From Clostridiaceae bacterium (GTDB lineage: Bacteria > Bacillota > Clostridia > Lachnospirales > Lachnospiraceae): 55,230 bases of DNA. Every line of letters starts with the position of its first letter. Positions within the stretch are counted from its first letter, which is position 1. The translations under genes and the position numbers were made by a program. The DNA lies in assembly GCA_910575585.1 (NCBI GenBank), contig CAJTGF010000033.1, positions 1 to 55,230 on the forward strand, in the 5' to 3' direction. Shown one piece after another: positions 41,931 to 50,654 of the stretch. The notes beneath the pieces are model-generated. The model saw only the letters and a program-made list of their open reading frames with translations, was not told the origin of the DNA and made no database searches.

Positions 41931-42083
41931 ATGAAGAACATCTGGTTACGCGATGGAAGCCATAGCCCTGATGACCTGTAGATCCTTTTGGAGTTCGCAA
42001 AGATGGGGTTCCGATACACGATTTGTAATGAGACATGCTTATTAAAAAAAGCGATCCGGATCGAATTCACATATGTACAATAA
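41931..42083 (+). pseudogene. Small gene with an in-frame TAG
   Basis: AAAAGGAGAATAG precedes the ATG. MKNIWLRDGSHSPDDL is followed by TAG (41979-41981); the frame continues ILLEFAKMGFRYTICNETCL to a TAA. A single nonsense codon splits a 50-residue protein. Confidence 0.5.
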
Positions 42084-42101
42084 TAAAGAAGGGAAAAAGA
42101 G

Positions 42102-42827
42102 ATGGGAAAACAGCAAGGACAGGATTCAGCGATCTTCACATTAAAAGAGGAACTTATAAAAATGATCGAAAACTTGAATTTCAGGGTATATGCGGCAACG
42201 GAATATGATGACCGATACATACCGGGGATTGACCGGAAGCGGCCGTTCGGGAACAGCGGCGTGACAGGAGACGTACTGGAGATCCTGGGCCGCGAATGTG
42301 ATGAAGAGGGTGAATTCAGGGAAGAGGATATCGATGAGGCGGAAAACCTCTTGATCGAACTGCCCCTGGCGCTGACAGTTGTTGTCGAAAATAAGACGTT
42401 CACACCCGGGGACTATGAAGTGAAACGGTACGTGTCGTATTCCCGGTACCAGAGGATGAAAAACTACAAGGCGCTGCATGCGGCGCTGGATGAGGCAGAG
42501 GAAACGCTCTGCCAGACGGAGGAAGACCGGAAAAGGTTTATCCAGCTGCAGGAGATCTGCATGAATGTTTCCGGGGATAACCCGTGGGACGTCATGCGGA
42601 ATATCCGCTGGGGCGAAGGCTTGCACGCTTTCTGGGACGGTGCGTTCCGTATCTTCGAAAAGCATCATGCGCAGGCCAGGGGAAATGACAAGTGCTGCAG
42701 TTGCAGGCATAATTCAGAGCCATTCGGTTTGGATTGCGAGTATGCCTGCACCGGAGTCACGAAAATCGCACAAGAAGGGAGGATTGTTCTAGCTTGCGAC
42801 GATTATGAAAGGGCAGACCAGGAATGA
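42102..42827 (+). CDS. Unknown protein with cysteine-rich C-terminus
   Basis: A 241-residue acidic protein. The middle is helical; the last 50 residues contain CCSCRHN, DCEYACTG and a final C, possibly a zinc site. GAAGGGAAAAAGAG precedes the ATG. Its TGA overlaps an ATG (42824) in the next reading frame. Unknown family. It may be cotranscribed with the helicase that follows. Confidence 0.55.
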   Translation: MGKQQGQDSAIFTLKEELIKMIENLNFRVYAATEYDDRYIPGIDRKRPFGNSGVTGDVLEILGRECDEEGEFREEDIDEAENLLIELPLALTVVVENKTFTPGDYEVKRYVSYSRYQRMKNYKALHAALDEAEETLCQTEEDRKRFIQLQEICMNVSGDNPWDVMRNIRWGEGLHAFWDGAFRIFEKHHAQARGNDKCCSCRHNSEPFGLDCEYACTGVTKIAQEGRIVLACDDYERADQE

Positions 42828-42895
42828 GGCAGGAGTGCAGGCCGGAGAACAGTGATCCCTGGCAGCATAGCACCCGAACAACAACTGATCAGGGA

Positions 42896-42940
42896 AAGGA
42901 GGAGCCGCTGCAGGAGAAATGCAGCGGCAGAAAATATATG
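42896..42940 (+). promoter_or_regulatory. Shine-Dalgarno, hairpin and start codon of the helicase gene
   Basis: AAGGAGGA (42896-42903) is followed directly by a perfect 9-bp hairpin, GCCGCTGCA/TGCAGCGGC (42904-42928), then 9 bases to the ATG at 42938. The loop contains a second GGAG. Folding would bring the outer Shine-Dalgarno to about 9 bases from the ATG. Confidence 0.65.
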
Positions 42941-45736
42941 GGACAGACGGATACAGCGGTAACAGCAGGATTCATCGAAAAGAAAAGTTCTGAGTTCCGG
43001 GGCACATCCCGGTGCAGGGAACTTAGGAAGTATGACGGGCTGGATGCCCTTATGGATACGGCAAAAGGCGCAGCCTATGACGACGCGATTCTAGCAAAGG
43101 ACATCATGCGCGGATACCTGGCCGGGGATTTCAAGATCCAGGACTTTATGGGCCTGGTTGAGGAGGGCCTGGACGACGGGCAGATGCTCCTGCCGGAGCA
43201 GAGGAAGGCGAAGGCCGAAAGGATCTGTGCGCTCCTTACCCGCGCAGCATCTTCGGAGCAGCGGGAGGCAACGTTTGTAAAGCCCGGAAAGGTATACGCC
43301 GGGGGCTACGAGGTTACGGTATGCCCAGATGCGATGTTTGCGGGGCTAGGTTGGATCGAGCTGGTGCTTTACCGGTCAGGGAAGCCGACGGTCACGCAGA
43401 AAGGCAAGAAGCAGGACGCTTCCGTCAAGAACTGCCTGGAACTGTATTTCCTGTTAAAGTACGCCCGCACCATGGTGCCGGACGGGGAATACCGGACCGT
43501 GAAAGCATCCTACTACTTCATGCGCAAAACCACGGACACTTCAGGCTGCCTTTCCGACATGGATTTCTTTTCTGAAAAGGGCGGGAACGTAGTGACGCTG
43601 GAAGAGGAGTACTTAGGCGGCTCCACGGAAGAAACGGAACTGGACCAGGAGTTCCTGGCACAGCTTGCGGAATTCACGGAAGGGATGGACGGCTGCCAGG
43701 AGGATATCTGCAGGTACTGCAAGATGTATATGCAGTGCTACTGGCAGAAGAGCCCGAAGAAATATGAGAAAAAGACGCTGGAAGGCAAGAAAGGGACAAT
43801 CACGCCGTCCGCCGCGCAACAGGCCGTCATCGATTTCCGGGAAGGCTACTGCAAGGTGAACGCAGGGGCAGGCACCGGCAAGACAGAGTGCATGACCGAG
43901 CGCGGGGCCAGGATGTTCGCGGAAGGGACGGACCCGTCCAGGATGCTGTTCATCACCTTTACGGAAGCCGGCGCGACCGAGATGAAGGAGCGTCTGGTAA
44001 AAAAAACGCAGAGCCGGAGCCTTACCGTGAAGCCGGAGGATATCCGGGCGATGACATTTAACGCTTTTGACTTCCAGATCGTGACGGAAAATTATAAGGA
44101 ACTGGGTTTTCCGCAGATGCCAAGGGTCGTTGACCGGGTGCGGAGCCGCGTGCAGATCACGGAGATATTAAAGGAGCATCCGGTAAGCGGGCTGGATTAC
44201 TTAAACTACACCATGAAGCAGGGGGCGCTCATCTTCATGGAACGCGCATTTGCGGCGATCAAGGAAGAACACCTGGATCCGTCCGGGGCAGGGGCGCACG
44301 AAGCATTGAATGAAGTCCTCGCTGATGCAGGGTACAGCGCAGTTTCATCCTCCATTAACATACAGGACATCTTCGACCGGTACCGGGAGTATGATAATGC
44401 CTTAAAAAAAGACTGCCTGGTGCAGTTCGCGGACCAGGAGCCTCTGGCTAACCGGTTCCTCGATGCCCACCCGAGCTACCTGGAAGAACGCTACGGCTTT
44501 GAGCATATCATCGTGGACGAGTTCCAGGACAGCAATGACGGGCAGCTGGACAAGATCCGGCGTCTGTGCGCCTGTAAAACGTTCAAGAGCCTGATGGTGG
44601 TCGGCGATGATTCCCAGGCCATCTATTCCTTCCGCCATACGTCGCCGGAAAACATGATCCATTTCTTCGAGAAGATGGAAGTAGACGGTACGGAACTATT
44701 TTTAACAGAGAACCGGAGGAGCCGTGAGGAGATCATCGCCTTGGCGAATGGGATCAATGACTTAAATAATGAAAAAGTTCAGAAGACCATGGTGTCCACA
44801 AGAGGCTTCGGGGGAAAGGTGGCTGTGAAAGGGTTCTTTAAAAAGAGTGACGAGTATACGCATATCACCAACCGGATCCTGGACCTGATCGATGCCGGGG
44901 TGAAGCCGGAGCGTATCGCATTTATCGCGTTCACCCGGGAAGAGATCACAGAGATGAGCGCGGCACTGGCGAAGGAAGGGATCCCGTGGATCATGAAAAA
45001 CCCGCTGCTCATGATGGACAATAGCCGTGTCAAGGCAGCAATATCCCTGGGGATGGCTTTTTATGAGCCGGAAGCGACCAAGGGGTACTTTGATTACTTA
45101 GTTGCGAAATACGACGGGGAGATCACGGAACAACTCGATGCCCAGCAGCTGGAGATGGAAGTGTACTTCTTGCAATCCGACTTTATGGCGCTTGAGGATC
45201 TGCCATTCGAGGTGCAGAGGGCAAAGTTCCATGAGTACCTGGATGCGATCCGGGGCGAGGATGAGATCTACGCACACTTCCTGGATCTGCTGTATGATAA
45301 TGAGGACCTGCAAAGCGAGCTGGAATATCTTCTGGATTTCACCCGCTACGGGGACAAGGAAGAAAAGAAAATGGTTCAGGGCTACGAAGGTGTAGTGCTG
45401 ACCACGGCACATTCCTCCAAAGGCCTGGAGTGGGATTACGTGTTTAACAGCATCTCGAAGTACGACAGCGAACGGCTCCACGCAAACTCCAGGAAAGCGA
45501 TCGAACGGAAGGAAGAGATGCGGAGGCTGATGTTCGTGTCCATGACGAGGGCAAGAGAGGAACTGTTTGTTTCTGGGCAGTACATCTGCTACGGGAACAA
45601 GGAGAGCGGCTATACGCCGAACCAGTTCCTGGAAGAAGTCTACACGATCCTTGACGAGCCGTATGACCCGGTGGATCATGAAGCGGAAAAACGCAGGGCT
45701 GAGAAGGCATCCTCAAAGAAAAAGAAAGCGGCATAA
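42938..45736 (+). CDS. UvrD/PcrA-type superfamily 1 helicase with Cas4-like Fe-S segment
   Basis: A 932-residue protein. Residues about 60-270 resemble an AddB/Cas4-type PD-(D/E)xK nuclease: the cysteine cluster C258-x2-C261-x5-C267, with C253 just before, matches the Fe-S staple, but the expected E/D-x-K strand reads IELVLYRSGKP, so nuclease activity may be lost. The helicase follows, with Walker A GAGTGKT at 310-316, DEFQD at 527-531, QAIYSFRH and the motif VI VSMTRAREELF. The translation start is either the ATG at 42938, behind a hairpin, or the overlapping in-frame ATG at 42824. Probable role: repair or replication-fork processing. Confidence 0.85.
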   Translation: MGQTDTAVTAGFIEKKSSEFRGTSRCRELRKYDGLDALMDTAKGAAYDDAILAKDIMRGYLAGDFKIQDFMGLVEEGLDDGQMLLPEQRKAKAERICALLTRAASSEQREATFVKPGKVYAGGYEVTVCPDAMFAGLGWIELVLYRSGKPTVTQKGKKQDASVKNCLELYFLLKYARTMVPDGEYRTVKASYYFMRKTTDTSGCLSDMDFFSEKGGNVVTLEEEYLGGSTEETELDQEFLAQLAEFTEGMDGCQEDICRYCKMYMQCYWQKSPKKYEKKTLEGKKGTITPSAAQQAVIDFREGYCKVNAGAGTGKTECMTERGARMFAEGTDPSRMLFITFTEAGATEMKERLVKKTQSRSLTVKPEDIRAMTFNAFDFQIVTENYKELGFPQMPRVVDRVRSRVQITEILKEHPVSGLDYLNYTMKQGALIFMERAFAAIKEEHLDPSGAGAHEALNEVLADAGYSAVSSSINIQDIFDRYREYDNALKKDCLVQFADQEPLANRFLDAHPSYLEERYGFEHIIVDEFQDSNDGQLDKIRRLCACKTFKSLMVVGDDSQAIYSFRHTSPENMIHFFEKMEVDGTELFLTENRRSREEIIALANGINDLNNEKVQKTMVSTRGFGGKVAVKGFFKKSDEYTHITNRILDLIDAGVKPERIAFIAFTREEITEMSAALAKEGIPWIMKNPLLMMDNSRVKAAISLGMAFYEPEATKGYFDYLVAKYDGEITEQLDAQQLEMEVYFLQSDFMALEDLPFEVQRAKFHEYLDAIRGEDEIYAHFLDLLYDNEDLQSELEYLLDFTRYGDKEEKKMVQGYEGVVLTTAHSSKGLEWDYVFNSISKYDSERLHANSRKAIERKEEMRRLMFVSMTRAREELFVSGQYICYGNKESGYTPNQFLEEVYTILDEPYDPVDHEAEKRRAEKASSKKKKAA

Positions 45737-45776
45737 AGCTGCTGGAAAAGACAGAAAAGATAAGCCATCGTATACA

Positions 45777-45811
45777 GGGCCTGGGGGAGATATCCTCTTG
45801 GCCTTTTTTTG
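45777..45811 (+). terminator. Rho-independent terminator
   Basis: AGGGCCTGGGGGA/TCCTCTTGGCCT stem followed by TTTTTTT. Confidence 0.8.
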
Positions 45812-45875
45812 CATATTCGTCTGCTGTATGCCTGCACAAGAACAAAAAAACGATCATTTCGACTTCCCCGCATTC

Positions 45876-45890
45876 CCATACTTTCCGTGA
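45876..45890 (+). promoter_or_regulatory. CCATACT element
   Basis: CCATACTTTCCGTGA, 54 bases before the ATG at 45930. Confidence 0.75.
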
Positions 45891-45929
45891 AACTATGGCA
45901 AGGAATATGAGAAAGTGGAAAGGAAAAAA

Positions 45930-46208
45930 ATGGTAAAATTCGATGCAATGCAAGAAAACTTTGAGGAGATCACGGTACTTGGCAGGCCTGCACTGTTTAC
46001 CGATGTCCGCATTGAGCTGGACACGGTTCTGGACGGCCTATATGCCGAATGGGTTCCATACATGAAAGCTTACCGCTTGTACGATGCGTGTCATCCGCAG
46101 CAGACAGTAGCTTACGAGAAAGATACAGTTGTGGCTGAACAAAGAGCACTTGAAGAAGGATATTCTGGACTGGTGCTTTGTGACGCCGACACAATGCACA
46201 CCGGGTGA
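45930..46208 (+). CDS. Chimera of an LPD28-like head and an unrelated tail
   Basis: A 92-residue protein. Residues 1-33 (FDAMQENFEEITVLGRPALF) match the start of the LPD28-like protein at 49045; residues 34-92 (AEWVPYMKAYRLYDACHPQQ, GLVLCDADTMHTG) match the end of the protein at 49394. The join is in frame, so this is a deletion fusion inside one copy of a duplicated segment. Whether it functions is unclear. Confidence 0.75.
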   Translation: MVKFDAMQENFEEITVLGRPALFTDVRIELDTVLDGLYAEWVPYMKAYRLYDACHPQQTVAYEKDTVVAEQRALEEGYSGLVLCDADTMHTG

Positions 46209-46256
46209 CGGGAAAAATCATAAGGATAAGCATGAAAAAGAAAGGGAAAATGAACC

Positions 46257-46841
46257 ATATTAAGGAAAGAATTCGAGCACCGTACCGGGTTTTACCCAGA
46301 TCGGACGCTGTATGCGCTCATCGAAAAACATTATATGGAATTCACCGGTGACAAGGATGCCTTTTGCAAGGCATATAAAAAGAATGCCGACAGACTCGCA
46401 GAAAAGATCCAGAGCGAGGCAGATATGCAAGCGTTCAAAGCGCAGGCTGCGGTCGAGAATACAGTGAAAGACTATGAGTCCCGGATCATAGAACTGGAGA
46501 AAGCTCTGGAACGTGAGCAGGAATGGCGGCCGTATGAGGACACCGACAACGTGCGGCAGGCTGACTACAAAAGACTGGCGGACCAATCCGACACAGAACA
46601 CATGAGCGATGAAAAGGCTAAGGATCTGCTGTACGAATGGTACGGTTTCGCAAGTGAGAAGATCACGATCCACCACAGTGTTCCGGTGTACGAAGTCAAC
46701 CGTCATGGAAGGCTGAGGAAGGTCGGCGAGATGGACCGATCCCCACTATACAACGCAACAGACTGGAACTACATCCGCTTCGATTGCGGTCGCATGAGCT
46801 ATGAGCTGCATGACGGCGATCTTAGGCTATATATGTATTGA
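46257..46841 (+). CDS. Paralogue of 49982 protein, with ATA as start codon
   Basis: Aligned with its intact paralogue (49982, 194 residues), this frame is also 194 codons, and the position of the paralogue's ATG is ATA here, after AAAGGGAAAATGAACC. The frame is otherwise undamaged (EFEHRTGFYPDR, later WRPYEDTDNVRQADYKRLAD and GRLRKVGEMDRSPLYNATDW). Initiation at ATA would be weak; an ATG at 46335 would remove 26 residues. Function unknown; the last 50 residues look like a small beta domain. Confidence 0.55.
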   Translation: MLRKEFEHRTGFYPDRTLYALIEKHYMEFTGDKDAFCKAYKKNADRLAEKIQSEADMQAFKAQAAVENTVKDYESRIIELEKALEREQEWRPYEDTDNVRQADYKRLADQSDTEHMSDEKAKDLLYEWYGFASEKITIHHSVPVYEVNRHGRLRKVGEMDRSPLYNATDWNYIRFDCGRMSYELHDGDLRLYMY

Positions 46842-47003
46842 ACAGGCCAAACAAAAAACATTTGCGTATCGCGTGAAAAACAGATAAAATAAAAAGAAAC
46901 ATGAGAAAATAACAGAAAGGAGGATGCAGGAGGGTACGGAGTTCTTTACCGGATCCTTCCCCGTCTGGATCAAAGGGTTCAGATTGGGGCCTGCGAGGTT
47001 TCT

Positions 47004-47768
47004 ATGGAATTTTCAGAGGCGCTGATATGGTGCATGCAGATTGAGAAAAACTGCAACGACCGAAGCGGGATCTATGGTTTTACCCAGAGGTCGATGGCGT
47101 ATAACTCTAATAAAATTGAGGGGAGTACGTTGACTGAAGACCAGACAGCAGCATTGTTTGAGGAAGGGTTCCTTCCTGCATCAGAGGATGTATATAGGGC
47201 AAAGGATGTCGAGGAGATGAATGGGCATTTTCTAATGTTCAACAAAATGCTGACTACTCTTCGAGAGCCGTTATCGGGAAACCTGATCAAAGCATTCCAC
47301 TATGAATTAAAAGCGGGTGTTTTTGAGGACAGGGCGAATGGATATGCCATTGGTGAGTACAAAAAAAGGCCAAACATGGTGAATAATCTGCATACAGCAC
47401 ATCCGAAAGATGTTGCAGCAGAAATGGAAAAACTGATGGAGTGGTATCATGGTACTGGAAAGAAGGACCTTGAAACAGTCGCCGAATTTCATGCGCAGTA
47501 CGAGTTGATCCATCCATTCCAGGACGGTAACGGGAGGACTGGGAGGATCATCATGTTTCGAGAGTGCCTTGTAAATGATCTTTGCCCATTTATCGTGCAG
47601 GATAAAAACAGGGCTGCGTATGTCACATCTTTAAAAAAAGCGCAGACAGAACATGACTATACGGATCTGGTGAAGTATCTTCAGGCCGAGCAGTCAGAAT
47701 ATCTGGGACATTGCCGGTATTTCTCCGTTGAGGAAAGGTATGCAGAATGCACAGGGGACAGGGGATGA
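47004..47768 (+). CDS. Fic-domain protein with N-terminal inhibitory helix
   Basis: A 254-residue protein. The catal ytic loop HPFQDGNGRTGR is at residues 170-181, complete for AMP transfer. NSNKIEGSTL near residue 37 is the (S/T)xxxE(G/N) inhibitory helix, placed N-terminal as in class II Fic proteins. Fic enzymes add AMP or related groups to Ser, Thr or Tyr of target proteins, often GyrB or ParE. The ribosome site is weak (GCGAGG). It is the first of three Fic genes within 4.5 kb. Confidence 0.85.
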   Translation: MEFSEALIWCMQIEKNCNDRSGIYGFTQRSMAYNSNKIEGSTLTEDQTAALFEEGFLPASEDVYRAKDVEEMNGHFLMFNKMLTTLREPLSGNLIKAFHYELKAGVFEDRANGYAIGEYKKRPNMVNNLHTAHPKDVAAEMEKLMEWYHGTGKKDLETVAEFHAQYELIHPFQDGNGRTGRIIMFRECLVNDLCPFIVQDKNRAAYVTSLKKAQTEHDYTDLVKYLQAEQSEYLGHCRYFSVEERYAECTGDRG

Positions 47769-47883
47769 CGCCGCAGGAGATCATGGATAGGTAAAAAATA
47801 AAGAGACCGAATTTTCTTGCGAAATCCGTATAACAGAGGAAGATAATACGTAAGATAATACGTAAGATAATGGAGGTGTTTAT

Positions 47884-48879
47884 ATGGGTGGATACAAACC
47901 ACCTTTTACAATAACAAATAAAATATTATCGTATGTATCGTCGATTTCCGAAAAAATAGGCCGAATAACCGCAACCAGCAATCTGGAAGCAAAACCGCAT
48001 CTAAGAAGAAATAACAGGATCAAGTCGATCCATTCATCTTTGAAGATTGAAGCAAACTCCTTGACGCTGGGACAGGTTCGGGATGTCATTAACGGAAAGG
48101 CTGTACTGGGTGAACAGAAAGAAATTCAGGAAGTAAAGAATGCTTATGCCGCTTATGAACATCTCTCTGAGATTGATCCCTACAATATTCGGCATTTGAA
48201 ACAATTTCATGAAATCATGACAAAGTATCTTATGGAAGGATCTGGTGAATTCCGTTCAGGTGAAGAAGGTGTTTTCAATGGTGGGCAGTGTATCTTCATG
48301 GCACCGCCTGCACGATTTGTGCCGCAGCTTATGGATGAATTATTTGCTTGGATGAAAGAAGCGCAGGAATATGTCCATCCATTGATTTTGAGCAGTGCAT
48401 TTCACTATGAATTTGTATTTATCCATCCTTTTTCTGATGGGAATGGCAGAATGGCAAGATTATGGCATACAGCGATCCTGTCTAAATGGAAACCGATATT
48501 TGAATATATCCCTATTGAAAGCCAGATCGAAAAATTCCAGGGTGAATATTATGAAGCTATTTCGGGGGGCCATGTTGCTGGAGAATCTACGATTTTTATT
48601 GAATTTATGCTGTCACAAATTGATAAAATACTGGATGATATCTCTGCCCAGGCCAGCGAGAAAAACGGATACCTTCCGGAAACTGTCCAAAAGCTGCTCG
48701 AAGTTATGGAATATGACGTCCCTTATACAGGCAATGCGCTGATGGAAAGGCTGGGGCTAAAAGCAAAAGAAGGATTCCGAAGAAATTATCTTCGTCCAGC
48801 GGTTGAGATGAATTTGATTCAGAGGACAATACCCGATAAGCCGAACAGCAGAAATCAGAGGTATGTAAGAACGCGATAA
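47884..48879 (+). CDS. Fic-domain protein with C-terminal winged helix
   Basis: A 331-residue protein. HPFSDGNGRMAR is at residues 181-192. The N-terminal inhibitory segment reads SSLKIEANSLTLGQV, with A where G or N is usual, so inhibition may be altered. The last 70 residues (GNALMERLGLKAKEGFRRNY) form a winged helix, typical of larger Fic proteins. TGGAGGTG lies 9 bases before the ATG. The sequence upstream has a short ACGTAAGATAAT direct repeat. It is not a close paralogue of the neighbouring Fic proteins, and more A+T-rich. Confidence 0.85.
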   Translation: MGGYKPPFTITNKILSYVSSISEKIGRITATSNLEAKPHLRRNNRIKSIHSSLKIEANSLTLGQVRDVINGKAVLGEQKEIQEVKNAYAAYEHLSEIDPYNIRHLKQFHEIMTKYLMEGSGEFRSGEEGVFNGGQCIFMAPPARFVPQLMDELFAWMKEAQEYVHPLILSSAFHYEFVFIHPFSDGNGRMARLWHTAILSKWKPIFEYIPIESQIEKFQGEYYEAISGGHVAGESTIFIEFMLSQIDKILDDISAQASEKNGYLPETVQKLLEVMEYDVPYTGNALMERLGLKAKEGFRRNYLRPAVEMNLIQRTIPDKPNSRNQRYVRTR

Positions 48880-48892
48880 GAATGCAATCCGC

Positions 48893-48921
48893 AAAAGAGG
48901 CTCCAATGTGGGCTTCTTTTT
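48893..48921 (+). terminator. Rho-independent terminator
   Basis: AAGAGGCTCC/GGGCTTCTTTT stem with TTTTTTT. The hairpin and the following 100 bases closely resemble 51,468-51,580. Confidence 0.8.
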
Positions 48922-48991
48922 TTGTGCGCATACCGGGCCGCTATGCCTGCGCATGGACACAAAATAAGGCGTTCCACCCATCTTCCCATCC

Positions 48992-49007
48992 CCATACTTT
49001 TCATGAA
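48992..49007 (+). promoter_or_regulatory. CCATACT element
   Basis: CCATACTTTTCATGAA, 53 bases before the ATG at 49045. Confidence 0.75.
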
Positions 49008-49044
49008 ACTACAAAAGGAACAGAGAGAGCGGAAAGGAGAAAAA

Positions 49045-49371
49045 ATGGCAAAATTCGATGCAATGCAAGAAAATTTTGAGGAGATCACGGTACTTGGCAG
49101 GCCTGCACTGTTTACCGATTTACGCATTGAGCGGGACACGGTGCCGGAGGGTCTGTATCTGTACGAGGTACGGGGCGATGACGATGGAGGAAGTGACCCG
49201 GTCCAGATCGCAAAAAGGATCCTGGTGAACCATTTCGGGAGCATCATCGTAAGAGAACCGATCGATCTGCCTCCAGACGGGCACATTGATATCGACTCGG
49301 AAAAGGACTGGAGTTTTGCAGGCGGTGACTGCAGGACGGTAAAGGAATTCCGGGAAAAGATGCAGCACTGA
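49045..49371 (+). CDS. LPD28-like protein
   Basis: A 108-residue protein (MAKFDAMQENFEEITVLGR, then RGDDDGGSDPVQIAKRILVN and a LDIDSEKD-type end), matching the LPD28 domain of large polyvalent proteins and their stand-alone versions in clostridial mobile elements. AAAGGAGAAAAA precedes the ATG. It heads a three-gene unit (49045, 49394, 49982) that is partly duplicated at 45930-46841. No function is known. Confidence 0.7.
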   Translation: MAKFDAMQENFEEITVLGRPALFTDLRIERDTVPEGLYLYEVRGDDDGGSDPVQIAKRILVNHFGSIIVREPIDLPPDGHIDIDSEKDWSFAGGDCRTVKEFREKMQH

Positions 49372-49393
49372 AAGAAGAATAGGAGGAGAAAAT

Positions 49394-49963
49394 ATGCAGA
49401 CAGCGATCGTTAAGGCAGAAACCAAGGAACAATACTACTTTTTTGATGATCCCGTATGGGATGAGGACATCAGGAAAGATGAGACCATTGGCGTGCTCTG
49501 CACGGAGGAGGCCATCGGCACCCATGAGTGCGTGAAATCATGCCTCTATGATGACAAGACTGGGTTTATGGACCAGATTCAGGAGGAATACGGACTGCCG
49601 GATGGGGAGAAATTCATCGTCACCTATTTTCAGCAGATCCCGGGCGATGAGAGCGGGCTTTTGCAGCTTGTGGATCTCGGTATTACAAAGGACGAGATCA
49701 TCGCAAACGTGGAAGCACAGAAGTATGTGGAAGGGGCGAGATATTTTACCATGAAACAGCTGAAACAGCAAAATGTCATCGATAGGCTGAACGCTGAATG
49801 GATCCCACACATGGAAGCCTACCGCCTATATGATGCGAGTCATCCGCAGCAGACGGTAGCTTATGAGGAAAATGCAGATATGGCTGAACAAAGGGTGCTT
49901 AAAGAAGGATATGCCGGACTGGTACTTTGCGATGCAGACACAATGCACGCCGGATGTCATTAA
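49394..49963 (+). CDS. Unknown 189-residue protein
   Basis: AGGAGGAGAAAAT precedes the ATG. An acidic N-terminal region (YYFFDDPVWDEDIRKDETIG) leads into a C-terminal block, AEWIPHMEAYRLYDASHPQQ to GLVLCDADTMHAGCH, that is repeated in the fusion protein at 45930. It belongs to the duplicated three-gene unit. Unknown family. Confidence 0.6.
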   Translation: MQTAIVKAETKEQYYFFDDPVWDEDIRKDETIGVLCTEEAIGTHECVKSCLYDDKTGFMDQIQEEYGLPDGEKFIVTYFQQIPGDESGLLQLVDLGITKDEIIANVEAQKYVEGARYFTMKQLKQQNVIDRLNAEWIPHMEAYRLYDASHPQQTVAYEENADMAEQRVLKEGYAGLVLCDADTMHAGCH

Positions 49964-49981
49964 AAAGAAAGGGGAAAAATC

Positions 49982-50566
49982 ATGTTAAAAGAAGAATTTG
50001 AGCAGCGTACCAGTTTTTATCCGGATCAGGCGCTGTATTCAATTATCGAAAAACATTACATGGAATTCAATGGTGACAAGGACGCTTTTTGCAAGGCATA
50101 TAAAAAGAATGCCGATGGATTTGCAGAAAAGATCCAGCGCGAGGCAGATATGCAGGCGTTCAAAGCGCTGGCTGCGGTCGAGAATGCAGTGAAAGACTAT
50201 GGGTTTCGGATCGCAGAACTGGAGAAAGCTCTGGAATGCGAGCAGGAATGGCGGCCGTATGAGGATACCGACAACGTGCGGCAGGCCGACTACGAAAAGC
50301 TGGCAAACCAATCCGACACAGAACACATGAGCGATGAAAAGGCCAAGGATCTGTTGTACAAATGGTACGGTTTCGCAAGTGAGAAGATCACGATCCACCA
50401 CAGTATTCCGGTGTACGAAGTCAACCGTCATGGAAGGCTGAGGAAGGTCGGCGAGATGGATCGATCCCCACTATACAACGCAACGGACTGGAACTACATC
50501 CGCTTCGATTGCGGTCGCATGAGCTATGAGCTTTATAATGATAATCTGCGGCCATATCTGCATTAA
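49982..50566 (+). CDS. Unknown 194-residue protein, intact paralogue of 46257
   Basis: GAAAGGGGAAAAATC precedes the ATG. N-terminal helical part (KEEFEQRTSFYPDQALYSII), a coiled-coil stretch, then a beta-rich end (GRLRKVGEMDRSPLYNATDW). About 85% identical by eye to the frame at 46257-46841 and of equal length. Function unknown; the duplication suggests dosage or divergence is tolerated. Confidence 0.65.
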   Translation: MLKEEFEQRTSFYPDQALYSIIEKHYMEFNGDKDAFCKAYKKNADGFAEKIQREADMQAFKALAAVENAVKDYGFRIAELEKALECEQEWRPYEDTDNVRQADYEKLANQSDTEHMSDEKAKDLLYKWYGFASEKITIHHSIPVYEVNRHGRLRKVGEMDRSPLYNATDWNYIRFDCGRMSYELYNDNLRPYLH

Positions 50567-50654
50567 GCATGCCAAACAAAAAACATTTGCATATCGCCTC
50601 CAAAACGGATACAATAAAGATAGTACAATCATCTGGAAAAGGAAGGTGGAGTAA

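Noticed and set aside
27676-41981. Reassignment of TAG to an amino acid
   Set aside because: Three small genes have an internal TAG, but many intact genes end in TAG (for example 16636, 27095, 34722, 38102, 41889, 55072), and TAA and TGA interruptions also occur.
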